Assembly (NCBI GenBank): GCA_036674765.1
Contig: JARVKI010000139.1
Coordinates: 16,369-80,368, forward strand
Direction: 5' to 3'
DNA: 64,000 bases
Source of the DNA: Seiridium cupressi
Lineage: Eukaryota; Ascomycota; Sordariomycetes; Amphisphaeriales; Sporocadaceae
The position numbers were made by a program, and so were the translations under genes. Below are positions 25,301 to 35,075 of this stretch, piece by piece. Positions within the stretch are counted from its first letter, which is position 1. The number at the start of each line of letters is the position of its first letter. Under the pieces are notes generated by a model, which was given only the letters and a program-made list of their open reading frames with translations, had not been told where the DNA came from and did not search any database.

Positions 25301-25948
25301 TGTTGCTGCATGTCGAAGCCCCTCCTACCGATAAGCTTGAATACAAGGATACATGGGGGGTTTTATCGATTAGGTAAAGGGCGAAAAACATCTTTTCGTC
25401 TCAGTTGTCAAACTTGCATGGATGGCGATTCGCCTTCAGATGGACGTCCGTGGGAGTATGTTTCAAAACATGGTCTACATATGTAGGTAATCCACATGGT
25501 CTTTACATGTACTCGCCACGAGGCCAATGCGAATATGGATAGATGGCATGTCATCGTATGGAACTGTCTTGCCTCGGATGAGACTTTTACCCCTGTATGT
25601 AATACGTACGCTCATCGGGAAATACTCGACCAATGGGCCCAGAAAGAAACTCCACGATAACCTCACATATACTCCATCAGACTGCAGTGGCTTTGACCCC
25701 TTCTTGCGTCACCAGCTCGTTATCTCACTGCCAGACATCTCTAGTCCAGCCACTTGTTCCTGCAGCAAGTATGCAAGCCAGAGCAAGAGGAAAATTTTCC
25801 TTTCCTGCCTTCCCGCTTTGCCTCGTGCTGTCCTTGCTTGCCCGTCCAATCAAGCTACTGCTCGGTCAATCACCACGTTGTCTCGGAAGGAAAAAAGAAA
25901 AAAAGGTCAACGCTTTCCCCTGGACGAGAGGTGGCGAACCGTCAAAGC
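16311..25948. other. 9.6-kb stretch with no supported gene
   Basis: Both strands are filled with short frames (at most about 120 codons). I could join none of them into a recognisable domain. No long tandem repeat, LTR pair, tRNA or rRNA was seen, and the base composition by eye is not strongly AT-rich. It is bounded by the start of the Zn2Cys6 gene and the end of the GNAT gene. It could hold a long promoter, non-coding RNA or thoroughly decayed DNA. Confidence 0.5.
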
Positions 25949-27140
25949 TCACGATGATGACGCAAGTTCCTTCTCCATCAGTACACATACAACTCCCCAA
26001 CTCTTCCCCGTTGGGTCTGTTTCAAACCATGCATCCGGCTGCCTCAGGTACATCTTGTAGCCCCTTCCTGTGTACCAGTCCTGAACTGTAGGCTTTTCTG
26101 AAACATTAGCTGTGCGGTCTCAAGGCAATTTTAGAAAGCCACGTGTTGACTTTACCTTGGAGATGTTCGTCTTACCCATGGCTATCCTCCTGGGATTGTC
26201 AGGGGTACACTCCTCATTACTGATAGTCCCAAGCGTGATCTTCTTGGCCCCGTACTCGGTGGCAGCCATTCTGCGTTTAGCTGTCAGCATAGTTCATTTG
26301 AGATAGTACACTTCCTTGCAACTTCGGGACAGGACGTTACCGTTCGCAAGAGCTCAGCGCGGCTGCGCCCAGGCCGCCCTTCTGCAGTGCGTCCGAGATA
26401 TAGAAGGACATGACTGAGTATACACCATCAGAGACGGAGGCCCGCAGCTCTGGGTCTGCGGTCCACGCGTCGAGCGAGATGTGCCCAATGGGCAGGAAAT
26501 GAGCCAGGCGTGCATCGTCCGACGCGCGCGGACGGGAGAGCACTAGTCTGCAGCTGTCCTGGAGCGGTGTGGCCTCGTTTGGGTAAGCTTCAATGTGTCG
26601 CTGCAGACGCGAAGCGGTATCTGGGTGAGAGGGTGTGAGAGCCTATAATTAGGTCAGCAATACTATGGTGCTTGGCCTTCTTGGTATGCTTGGAGACCTA
26701 TAAGGGGGCTCTAATAGTAGAGGCAGATATAGATATCCCAAGAGTATATACCTAGTATCTTGCAAATTGAACGACAATTAATCAAGCAGAATTCTCCGAC
26801 CGTTTTTGTCTTCGAGGGAATTATTCTCATGACACATTATATGCGTATACTAATCGCAACTGATGTCGGATGTCTAAGAAAATGGAGACAGATACCAGCC
26901 TGTATTACTTACCACCCAATGCAACCCAATCATTCCGTTCCGCTGGAGCTGTCTCCAGCCATCTACGGCCTCGAGTTTCCATCCACATGCAATTCTCTGT
27001 TGGTTCATGCGTTCAACATGCTCAGGTGAGTCCGGATCCCAAGGGATTAGTACGACCGATGCCTTCTGCGCCTTGCGGGCATCATCCGGTCCCGCTGCGA
27101 TGGGAGCCGTCTCGACTGTATCAGGGATGACAGATGCCAT
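25949..27140 (-). CDS. GNAT-family N-acetyltransferase, four exons
   Basis: Exons 26913-27140, 26341-26642, 26176-26270 and 25949-26097 join to 257 residues. The N-terminal part (VVLIPWDPDSPEHVERMNQQRIACGW) and the core resemble fungal GNAT proteins of unknown substrate. GHISLDAW (about residues 130-137) fits strand beta4, YSVMSFYISDALQKGGLGAAAL contains a loosely conserved acetyl-CoA P-loop (QKGGLG), and WYTGRGYKMYLRQ is the usual C-terminal strand. Introns 2 and 3 (70 and 78 nt) have good borders. Intron 1 (26643-26912, 270 nt) is long for this genome and is the least certain part: a small extra exon may hide in it. Substrate unknown. Confidence 0.78.
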
Positions 27141-28129
27141 GATGCGAATTTGGATGCATAAAACAAGTTGGAGTCAATTCTACAATAGAACAACTGTGAT
27201 GTGCTTAGGGTTACAGGGAGAATGGATGATGTGATTGGGAGGGTAGGCACCAAAAATATTCGAGGCAGAAGATAGTCTACTTTACGACATATTCCTCATG
27301 AGATATCAATACTACATCAAATGAATGTATTAGAATGAATATAGAAGTGTGAATTGTTGACTGCATTATATGATATCAGCTATGACTCATGCTCGGCACC
27401 AATGAGTCATTACTACCACTCCACGTAATTCATCACCTAGATCGGACATTTTCCAATTTCTCGTAGGCAACAGGATACAGAAAGTCATGATAGGCTAATT
27501 TGATTCAATGGCCTATACTCGGAAGTCTCTGCGTGTCTGACTATGCGTCTCGATGATGGTTAGGTAAGTTGAGATTTGTCGACGTGCCCAGTTGTGTCTG
27601 AAGGCAGCATCATTTGCACCACGGCAAGAAAGAAGATAGGAAGGAAACTGGTTTAATAGTGAAGTGTTACATAGTTGTTTCCTGTTGGAAGTTTAAGACT
27701 CATGAATGGGTCCTAGGTCTAGAAATAGCCGTCGAGACACGGGAAACTGCCAACAAAAAACTCTAGAAGATCCAATTTCTCGCCTTCGAGACAGACCAGA
27801 GAAGATATCGAACATCCTCCGATTTCAATAGTGTAAGCCTCGGACGGTTAATGATTGAGCTTTGGAATATCTAAAGAACATATTGCTATGTACATTCCCT
27901 CGTGCGGGACGGCAATGACCGCCATCTACCTCCCTTGCGATTTTGAACAATGGCGGACGGGAATCCCTTGACCAGACAAAGGGAGCAGCCGCACCTCAAA
28001 GATGCTGAAATCTCAAGTAATCGCTGGTAATCAATGGGGAATTCTTTGTACTTTGTAAATAAATATTGCTTAAGGCTGCGTTGACAATTTCTAGATTGGA
28101 GGTCTCAGGTTAGAGCTCAAAGACACAAA
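27141..28129. promoter_or_regulatory. Divergent intergenic region GNAT / APH-like
   Basis: 989 bp between divergent starts, AT-rich in the first half. Presumed promoters of both genes. No coding signal. Confidence 0.35.
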
Positions 28130-29476
28130 ATGGATACTAAATTAATCGAAACACAAAACTCTGTGCCTTCGAGTACCGCATCGAGTCCTGTACTTTCCGT
28201 GCACTCGGTCAACGACGAGTTCAAGAAACCTGAAGACCTAAGGAAGAAAGTCAGCCTTCTCTGCGAGAGCCTGTGGCACCACTCTCGCATTCAGGTGGAG
28301 GCCGAGATTAAAGCGACTCGAAGCAGAATCTTTCCCATCGCCATCATCGCCCATGACGGGTCGGAAGAGCGCTTTATAGTCCAGCTTCCGCATGTGGTCT
28401 TTGAAATAGAGCTGACTGTAGCCATTCATGGTCACATACAGAACGAGCTGGGTCTGAAGACCACGACGCCGAAAGTTGTATTTAATGACAGCGGCTTCGA
28501 CAATCCCTTAGAACATCCATACATCATCTTCACTCGGATCCCTGGTCGACCTTTAAGAGCAGCATGGCCGAAGCTCAGCCGCGAGCAGAGAGTCACACTG
28601 GCCAAAGGAGTCGGGGCACTCTATGGGGAGCTTCAGTCCATCGAAAGTCCTTACAGCGGTCTCTTCAAGGTGAATACAGATGAGCTTGGACGCAGTTTGG
28701 AGGGAGACGTATTCCTCGAGATCTTTGGGAAGGAGGAGCCACACCTCGCAGAGAAGATAGACTGGGATGCGATCAAGGATGTCAAGGACGATCTGCTCAC
28801 CGGACAGAGCCTGCGAGAAGATGTGCCAGACATGCCGGCCAAGGACATAGCACTTCTGGCTTTCAAGAGGCGCGCGTTCCGCTCGGCGATCGCTTCACGG
28901 GGGTGGGAATGCCAGTTTGCCAACCCGGCGGTGGACGTGCTCACATCAATTGCGGCAGGAGGATCATTCAATGACAATACCATCTGCCTGTGGCACCGAG
29001 ACGTGTCTCCCAAGAACATCATGGTCGAGGTAGATACAGATGGTAACCCGAGGATCAGCGGACTCCTGGGCTGGGAGGGACCCGGCTTCGCACCACGCTT
29101 CATGACCTGCCGTCCGCCTCAGTGGCTCTGGACACAGGTCAGGGGGAAGGCTGTCAGTTTCGCGCCCGTACCTTACGATGACAGCCCAGCCGATACTAAA
29201 GGGTACCCCGAGGTCGACGAGGAGCCTTTCGTGACCCTCGAGCCGACGCGCGCTGAAGCAAAAGAGCTCAAGAAGGCGTTTGACGAGGCGGTCGGCAAGT
29301 CTTTCACAGCCGTTGCTTACGACTCTTACTTGATTATCGCGCGGCGTCTCATGCATGTTGCCGCTTGCAGTGTCTGGGAACATCATCATATCAGCGAGGT
29401 TGAGGCTGTGCTTGAGGAGTGGAAACAGCAGCAACTGGCCGAGGAGTTCTGGGATAAGGGCTATATTGAAGAATAA
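28130..29476 (+). CDS. APH-like phosphotransferase, degenerate metal site
   Basis: Single exon, 448 residues, of the fungal aminoglycoside-phosphotransferase-like (APH, PF01636 type) group. The catalytic loop is intact: H289-R-D291-V-S-P-K-N296 (Brenner motif). The next motif, normally an Asp-Trp (the DFG equivalent that binds Mg2+), reads SGLLGWEG, with G314 where Asp is expected. The following APRFMTCRPPQWLW is typical of the family. The N-terminal lobe has the usual beta-strands (ERFIVQLP) and the hinge region HPYIIFTRIPGRPL. Fungal members are mostly uncharacterised, and their substrates are not known to be antibiotics. The Asp-to-Gly change suggests a weak or inactive kinase. No introns, unlike most genes here. 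Confidence 0.85.
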   Translation: MDTKLIETQNSVPSSTASSPVLSVHSVNDEFKKPEDLRKKVSLLCESLWHHSRIQVEAEIKATRSRIFPIAIIAHDGSEERFIVQLPHVVFEIELTVAIHGHIQNELGLKTTTPKVVFNDSGFDNPLEHPYIIFTRIPGRPLRAAWPKLSREQRVTLAKGVGALYGELQSIESPYSGLFKVNTDELGRSLEGDVFLEIFGKEEPHLAEKIDWDAIKDVKDDLLTGQSLREDVPDMPAKDIALLAFKRRAFRSAIASRGWECQFANPAVDVLTSIAAGGSFNDNTICLWHRDVSPKNIMVEVDTDGNPRISGLLGWEGPGFAPRFMTCRPPQWLWTQVRGKAVSFAPVPYDDSPADTKGYPEVDEEPFVTLEPTRAEAKELKKAFDEAVGKSFTAVAYDSYLIIARRLMHVAACSVWEHHHISEVEAVLEEWKQQQLAEEFWDKGYIEE

Positions 29477-29861
29477 GAGGACATGGGATGTCAGGGAAAT
29501 TCATCCGCATTTATTAGACTCAGACGTATGTTAACTAGGTCATTATCATACCCACTATGAGGGTTTCAGTAATGATAGGCACCCCTCGAGCGGACTACCC
29601 GCCCCGTCTCCGTGACCAGCTTCCCATTCGTAGTAGCCTTGAAATTCAACAGCATCATAATAGCCATGATCTCATTCTAGTCCACTCAAGAAGATTTTTC
29701 CTACTGTCGCTCTCATTGCATTTCTCCTGTGTTGCTGCAAAGCGCGACATACACTGTTTCGAGAGTCGCAGGAGGTGTACGCGGTGAGAGGATCTCATTC
29801 CGACAATTAGGCAATTAAAGGTAATCCAATTCAACATAAGCACTCATATACGATATAAAAA
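29477..29861. other. Intergenic between convergent genes
   Basis: 385 bp between the ends of the APH-like and nitrate reductase genes. Nothing recognised. Confidence 0.4.
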
Positions 29862-32800
29862 TTAGAAGCCATAAAGATTCTTGTCTTCCTCAAAGCCCCA
29901 GTCCACCAACGAAGGTAGAGCAGCTTTTTGAATCATGGCCGGAGGGCCACACAGGAAACATGCAACTCCTTTTCCTGGTTCGAAACATGCCTTCCTGATT
30001 ATATCCGCATTGATATGACCCGTTTCGCCTTGCCAGCTGTCAGGGTTGTTCGGATGTGATAGAACTTGTGTCATGGCGAACTGGTCCGGGTGTTTCTTTC
30101 GGAGCTTTTCCATCTCATCCCTGAGCAGTATGTCACCCTCCGTCCGGTTGGCATCCACCATGCGGATCTGAGTCTTATCCCCAGGCGTGCGTAGAATGCG
30201 TTCGAGTAACTGATAGCCTGGTGTGATGCCACTGCCGCCGAGTATGAGGTTGACCTTGTCGAAAAGCACATCATTGCCTTCGATGCGGAACTTCCCGTTG
30301 CCCTTGTATTCGATCTCGCCCGTCGGGCCGGACACCTGGACGTCTTCTCCGATTTCCATCTTGTAGAGCATGTTGGAAAAGGCCCCGCCTGGTTGGTTCT
30401 CGTCCGGGAAATAGGTCTTCAGAACTAGATCGAAGGTGCCGTCATCTTCATTCTGCAAAATCGGCCGGGTTGGCGTGTATGATCGAACAAGCATCTTGTC
30501 CAGCATGTGGATTCCAAACTGAATATGCTGACATGTTTCCAGCCCCAGCCTCTTGCCGAAATCCTTGTCACTGTACTGAAATGTGTATTGAAACGTGTCC
30601 TCGGTTAACTTCTCGCGGCGAGTTAGCTTGACAGATGTCCATCGCTTACTCTGCAACAAGGTCTTGGATTTCGCCGGGTCCGATCTTGCAGCCTCCGCGG
30701 CAGCTTTCTTTGCCTGTTCTTGAATGAATTGGGCTGCTTTATCGGTCACACGACCAATCGCGCACTCTTGAAGCTTTTTGTGGGCATACTCGTCGTGAAT
30801 GCTCTCAAATGCGCTGGTTACATCTGCAGTCAGCTTTCCAGCATTGGCAGCAATTGTAGCCGGTCCTCCCGGGTGCCAGCTCAACACACTCGTGGCGTCA
30901 TACACGGTATTATTAATGACAAGCCAACAGTCGTCTTTTGAGCTATGCTTCTCAATCTCCTGGCGCGTGAACTGCTTGTCTGGGACGCCTGATGTTTGCT
31001 TCGCAGCAGCGAGTTGGTTGATTGTCGACGGCTTCATCCACCCGCTATCGCCCTCGGTATCAACGGGATGCTGGCATCTAAGTTTGCGGTCTTGTCTATC
31101 CTCGGCCATCTTGACTCGATACCAGCAGTTGTTCATCATTCCCATTACGTTCCAAACAGGTTCCCGAGGCTGCGTGTTCTTGAAGACATTGAAAGCTCGG
31201 ACAACAATACTCTGTGCTCGGGAAAAATGAAGCGTATCGACATCCACGTGCCAGAAGCACCAGGTCCAGAACTTATCGCCATGTCGAACCGGCTTTTCTG
31301 GGAACTTTGCGCAATTGTCAGCAACTGATACCGTGTTGAGACTTGCAAGTACTCTACCTTTCTTATGGCGTATAGCCAGGTCTGACCCTCATCTAGCGAG
31401 ACTTCGACACGCTGGACCTTGTGGCCCCCACCATCATATGCCATCCCTTCTATCCGGTACGTGTCTTCTTTCAACATCTCGGTGAGGTCAAGTTTTTCGT
31501 CATGCGCAGGGCGAGCGATAACGCTGTTTAGATTTTGCTCATAGCAAGCTGTATCGGGATGGCGAAACATGGTTTGGGCAAACTCTCCATCTTTCTCTGT
31601 GATGAACGATGGTAGAACACGATTGTCCCATACATGATAATGGGAATCATTCTCTTTGTCTGAAATCCAAATTCTCGAAAGCCATTTGACACAGCGTCCA
31701 CCGACGTAGCCTGGAATGACCACACGAACTGGAAACCCGTGATCTGGTGGCAATTTTGTATTGTTCTAGCACGGTAAGTTTGGAGTCCTAATGCGAAATG
31801 ATGAGACGTACCATTTCATAAGCCAGTATAACATCGTTCATTGGGTCGATGACGTGATCGTAAGCAATTGACGTCGCATACTTCCCCTCCGATAGCTGAT
31901 CAGAACCCTCGAAATGCACATGCAGCCGTTTTCCAGACTTCACGCTGTCACGGGAGATCCCAGCTGCCTTGAATACGTCCGCAAGCCGAGCACCCTTCCA
32001 ATACGCATTTGACATGGCCCCGGCGCCCCAGGTGAAACCCTTACTCTTGCGGATCATGTTGAGCTCTCCTCTTCTCACTCCGTCGCAAGCCATTGCCATA
32101 GCGATATTGATTGGTTCGAACCGTCGTACAAGATCATCCATCGTCAATCGCATCTGTCCATTATTGATGTCTAAAATGTGGGTTTCCCAGAAAAGCCTGG
32201 GAACCGCACCGTGGTTTCGAACATAGTGTAATTGGTTTGGTGTGATGATGCCTGCTTTGAAGAGCTCGGTAAGCCTTGGCTCAGCATTCAACGGGTGTTG
32301 TCCGGTTTGTCGTATCAAGTTGGCGCTGCGTGGCACCCTGTTGTGAATCAGCATATACCAGCCTATGGCGATCATGCCTTGGGACTTGGAGTTGACTTGC
32401 CAGTTGTCAGGAGTCATCGTGTCTTGTGTATCGATTCCTATCTGTTGACGCTTCGGGTCTTTTACCTGTACAGGCGAGATGATACTGCCATCATTCTGTT
32501 CGAGATCATGCATATGTTGCTTTTCATGCCTGAGCGCTTGTAGGAGAGAAATTTCTTGCGGCGTATACTTTTCCCGGAGCTTCTTATATTCCGTGTCGAC
32601 GCCATTTTTGACTCCGATCCCTGACCCATATGCTCCGTTGTGTTTGTCGGAATGTTCTCCACCTCGATTCTGTCTCCAATTGTCCTCCGCCTCGTTGTCG
32701 CATTCAGGACTATGCTCACCTTGAGAATCCTCGTCCGATTCGTTCGAAGATGGCTCATCATTATGAGAGTCATTGTGATTAGTGTCCTTAGGATTATCTC

Positions 32801-33369
32801 CGTTTTCTTTCGTTTCTCCCTCATTTTTCTTCTCTTTCTTTTTTTCTTCGTCTTCCTTCTGTCTCGCCTTTATGTTTGCTATTTAGACACTTAGGTCAGC
32901 ATGCCAACACGGAAATAAATAAATAGAAACCAACCTGGCCAGTCCTGCTGATACTTGACAAAGTCCTCTGTTGAATTGATGACCCAGTGCCATATCGCTG
33001 GATAATTGTTCGGATCTCTTTTGTGGAAATCCTGGGCGCAAAATCAGTCATCGGAGAACAATTGCATCCAGTGGTATAAGGACTCGCTGTTTGTGCTTCC
33101 ATGATGTCTTGGAAATTTAGCAGTTCTCTCCTGTTATATCTTTGCCGGAGTTTCCTGTATCTCTCCATCGCGTCTTCGGCAAACCGCTTTTCCTCATCGG
33201 ATCCCCAGTGCTCATCGCCATCGTGTGTCAAGCCAGCGAACCGACTTTGGTCATTCTTGTATCCAATTCGATGGTTGTGTCCAGCACCCCAGTTAGGTTC
33301 ATTCTCGATCTCCTTAACACTGGATCCGGGGAAGGCCCCTTTCTTCGTTTCGCGTGGGGGTTGCGGCAT
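29862..33369 (-). CDS. Nitrate reductase (NAD(P)H), Moco / cytochrome b5 / FAD, with acidic N-terminal extension
   Basis: Reduces nitrate to nitrite in the cytosol. Exons 33088-33369, 32935-33031, 32401-32878, 31812-32337, 31358-31765 and 29862-31304 give 1077 residues. Order: an N-terminal extension of about 280 residues (GHNHRIGY, EDFVKYQQDWPANIKARQ, then a Lys/Glu/Asn/Asp-rich linker); the Moco domain from about 284 (TPDNWVPRS, HYVRNHGAVPR, MACDGVRRGELNM with the molybdenum Cys, HGFPVRVVIPGYVGGR); the dimerisation region ending MMNNCWYRVKM; cytochrome b5 with WHPGG near 738-742; and the reductase with RSYTPT, GGAFSNML, GGSGITPGYQ and CGPPAMIQ. Introns 1 and 3 have GC donors (GCGAGT at 33087, GCAAGT at 32400). 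The start at 33369 is the first in-frame ATG; an upstream exon beginning at ATG 33565 is possible but I could not phase it. No nitrite reductase or nitrate transporter is in the window. Confidence 0.9.
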
Positions 33370-34874
33370 ATTTTTAGGCTGGTCAATGGCACGAACGTGG
33401 AGTTCAACCGACGGGATTCTCAATCTTCTTATTAAGTGGGTAAAATGGACGTAAAATGGATGAGTAAACAAAGTCGGGAACAAAAGCGATCCGAATTTGC
33501 TTACGTTTCGGTACAGCTCTTGGCCTACCTTGAGTGAAATAAAATCCCTTGATAGAAAATGCCATACTGGCGATGTGACGTCTTTATGACCCTTGTATTC
33601 CGCATATGCAAATGCGAGATCCGTGTGTTCCGATGCATCTAAGCTCTAGCACTAAGCTTTGTTAGTTGCATTAATACTCGGCACTCTGGGTCAAGGGGCA
33701 GTATGATGCAGCAGTGGTGTAAAGACTAGCTTCACAACCTTCTTTGACGCTATCTCTCCCTGACATCTTGGCCCCTATACGAATCCAAGCACCTTGATAA
33801 AGTCCTACGCATGATACATGTCAAAGGATTCGAGATCCATTTGATCTAGAGGGATAGTTATATCGGCATCGACTCCCCAATCTCATGGTTGGGGTCTTCG
33901 GAATAGACTGTGTATTTCGATTGAGATATATTGGCGCAGACAAACCTGATTGGGGCCAGACAGATTCTATGTGTCTTCTCTAATTGCTTTATTGCAAGAG
34001 ACCAAAACTCAATGCCCTATCAAGGCAAGACGTCCACTGTCACTACTACCACATTTGTGTCTCGTCTTTTCATACTGTACCACGAAGGTTCTCTATACCG
34101 AGTGAACCTGAACCCCAAAGTGTCGACCCTACGGTAGCCATGGATATCCAGTAGTATAAACTACAAAACATCAGCCTTTGAGCAAAGGGTAGGCCCACTG
34201 CATTAACTCGAGACAGGCCTAAATTGGATTAGGTAACACCCAAAATAAGGCAGAAATTCGTGTTCGGAGCGTTGACCCCGCGACGATACCAGATAAGTCT
34301 AACGCGAAGAGAAATAGGCATTCAAACTAGTAGAAGTCAACTTTGTCAGACTCAAGAAACTCGAGTTTTAGGTTGTTCGTCTTACGGCTCTCGGCTTTCG
34401 ACTTTCAGTGGTGCCACCCAATTTAGCGTACGCGAACCAGAGTAGTGTGGCGGCGCCATCGGCCGTCCATGCGTCAAACGAACATCCAACGTCATCTATT
34501 GACTAACTAGTAGTCTCGTCCCCCGTTTTACCTCAGTTCGTCCAACCACAGTCATAAACCGCACATCGCTGACTGCGCTGGATTACGGTACGATGAGTCG
34601 AAATAATCCACATAACCTTTGAGTTAACACACGGTTGATGTTCTTGCATAAAGGTGGGTGAGTGGTGAGTTGGTACAAGGGAGCTGGTAGGTCAAATTCA
34701 GGGGGCTTTGCGGCCGAAAATGGATGCTCCTAAACCAGTAAAAACGCCTGATTGGTGGCATATAACAGTGATGTAGGTTGTTGGTCATATGAGCCGTTTT
34801 TGGGGGGGTGCTTACTGAGTGCTGGCGCATCCCATTACAACTAATCATGAGCATAAGCAAGAGACAATACGTCC
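33370..34874. promoter_or_regulatory. Upstream region of nitrate reductase
   Basis: About 1.5 kb. The nitrate reductase reading frame stays open to about 33483, and an ATG at 33563-33565 (minus) opens a short frame (MAFSIKGFYFTQ) followed by a GTAGGC donor, so a 5' exon may lie here. One GATA-type site (TGATAA near 33795) is visible. I saw no NirA-type CTCCGHGG site by eye. Confidence 0.4.
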
Positions 34875-35075
34875 ATGGCAGACCCACTGCCTGTTGCTGG
34901 GAGCGCGGTGGGAATCATTTCTCTTGGTATTCAAGTTATACGGTATTTATTCGACCACTGCAATGCATTCAAGTCCCAATACTCCAATATAATATATATA
35001 ATACGAAACCTAGACAGTCTGCTGGAGATTCCCAATCTCTGCGAGTTCACGTCAATGACCGTCAATTTCGCTTAA
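34875..35075 (+). pseudogene. Relic N-terminus of a STAND/NACHT-type protein
   Basis: An ATG opens a frame reading MADPLPVAGSAVGIISLGIQ, the stereotyped N-terminal helix of many fungal STAND (NACHT/ankyrin or NACHT/WD) proteins. It runs for 66 codons, continues plausibly for about 55 residues, then stops. The next about 150 bp are very AT-rich with many TA steps, as expected from decay or RIP. No effector, NTPase or repeat domain follows. It lies 2 kb upstream of the HET-NACHT-WD40 gene on the same strand, but that gene begins with its own HET domain, so this is a separate dead fragment. Confidence 0.6.

Noticed and set aside
25527..26091. Long plus-strand frames (up to 177 codons)
   Set aside because: Partly antisense to the last GNAT exons, low similarity, and no start or intron support.
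32462..32824. Alternative frame of 120 codons, rich in Arg/Thr/Met
   Set aside because: Shadow of the acidic/Lys-rich linker exon of nitrate reductase.
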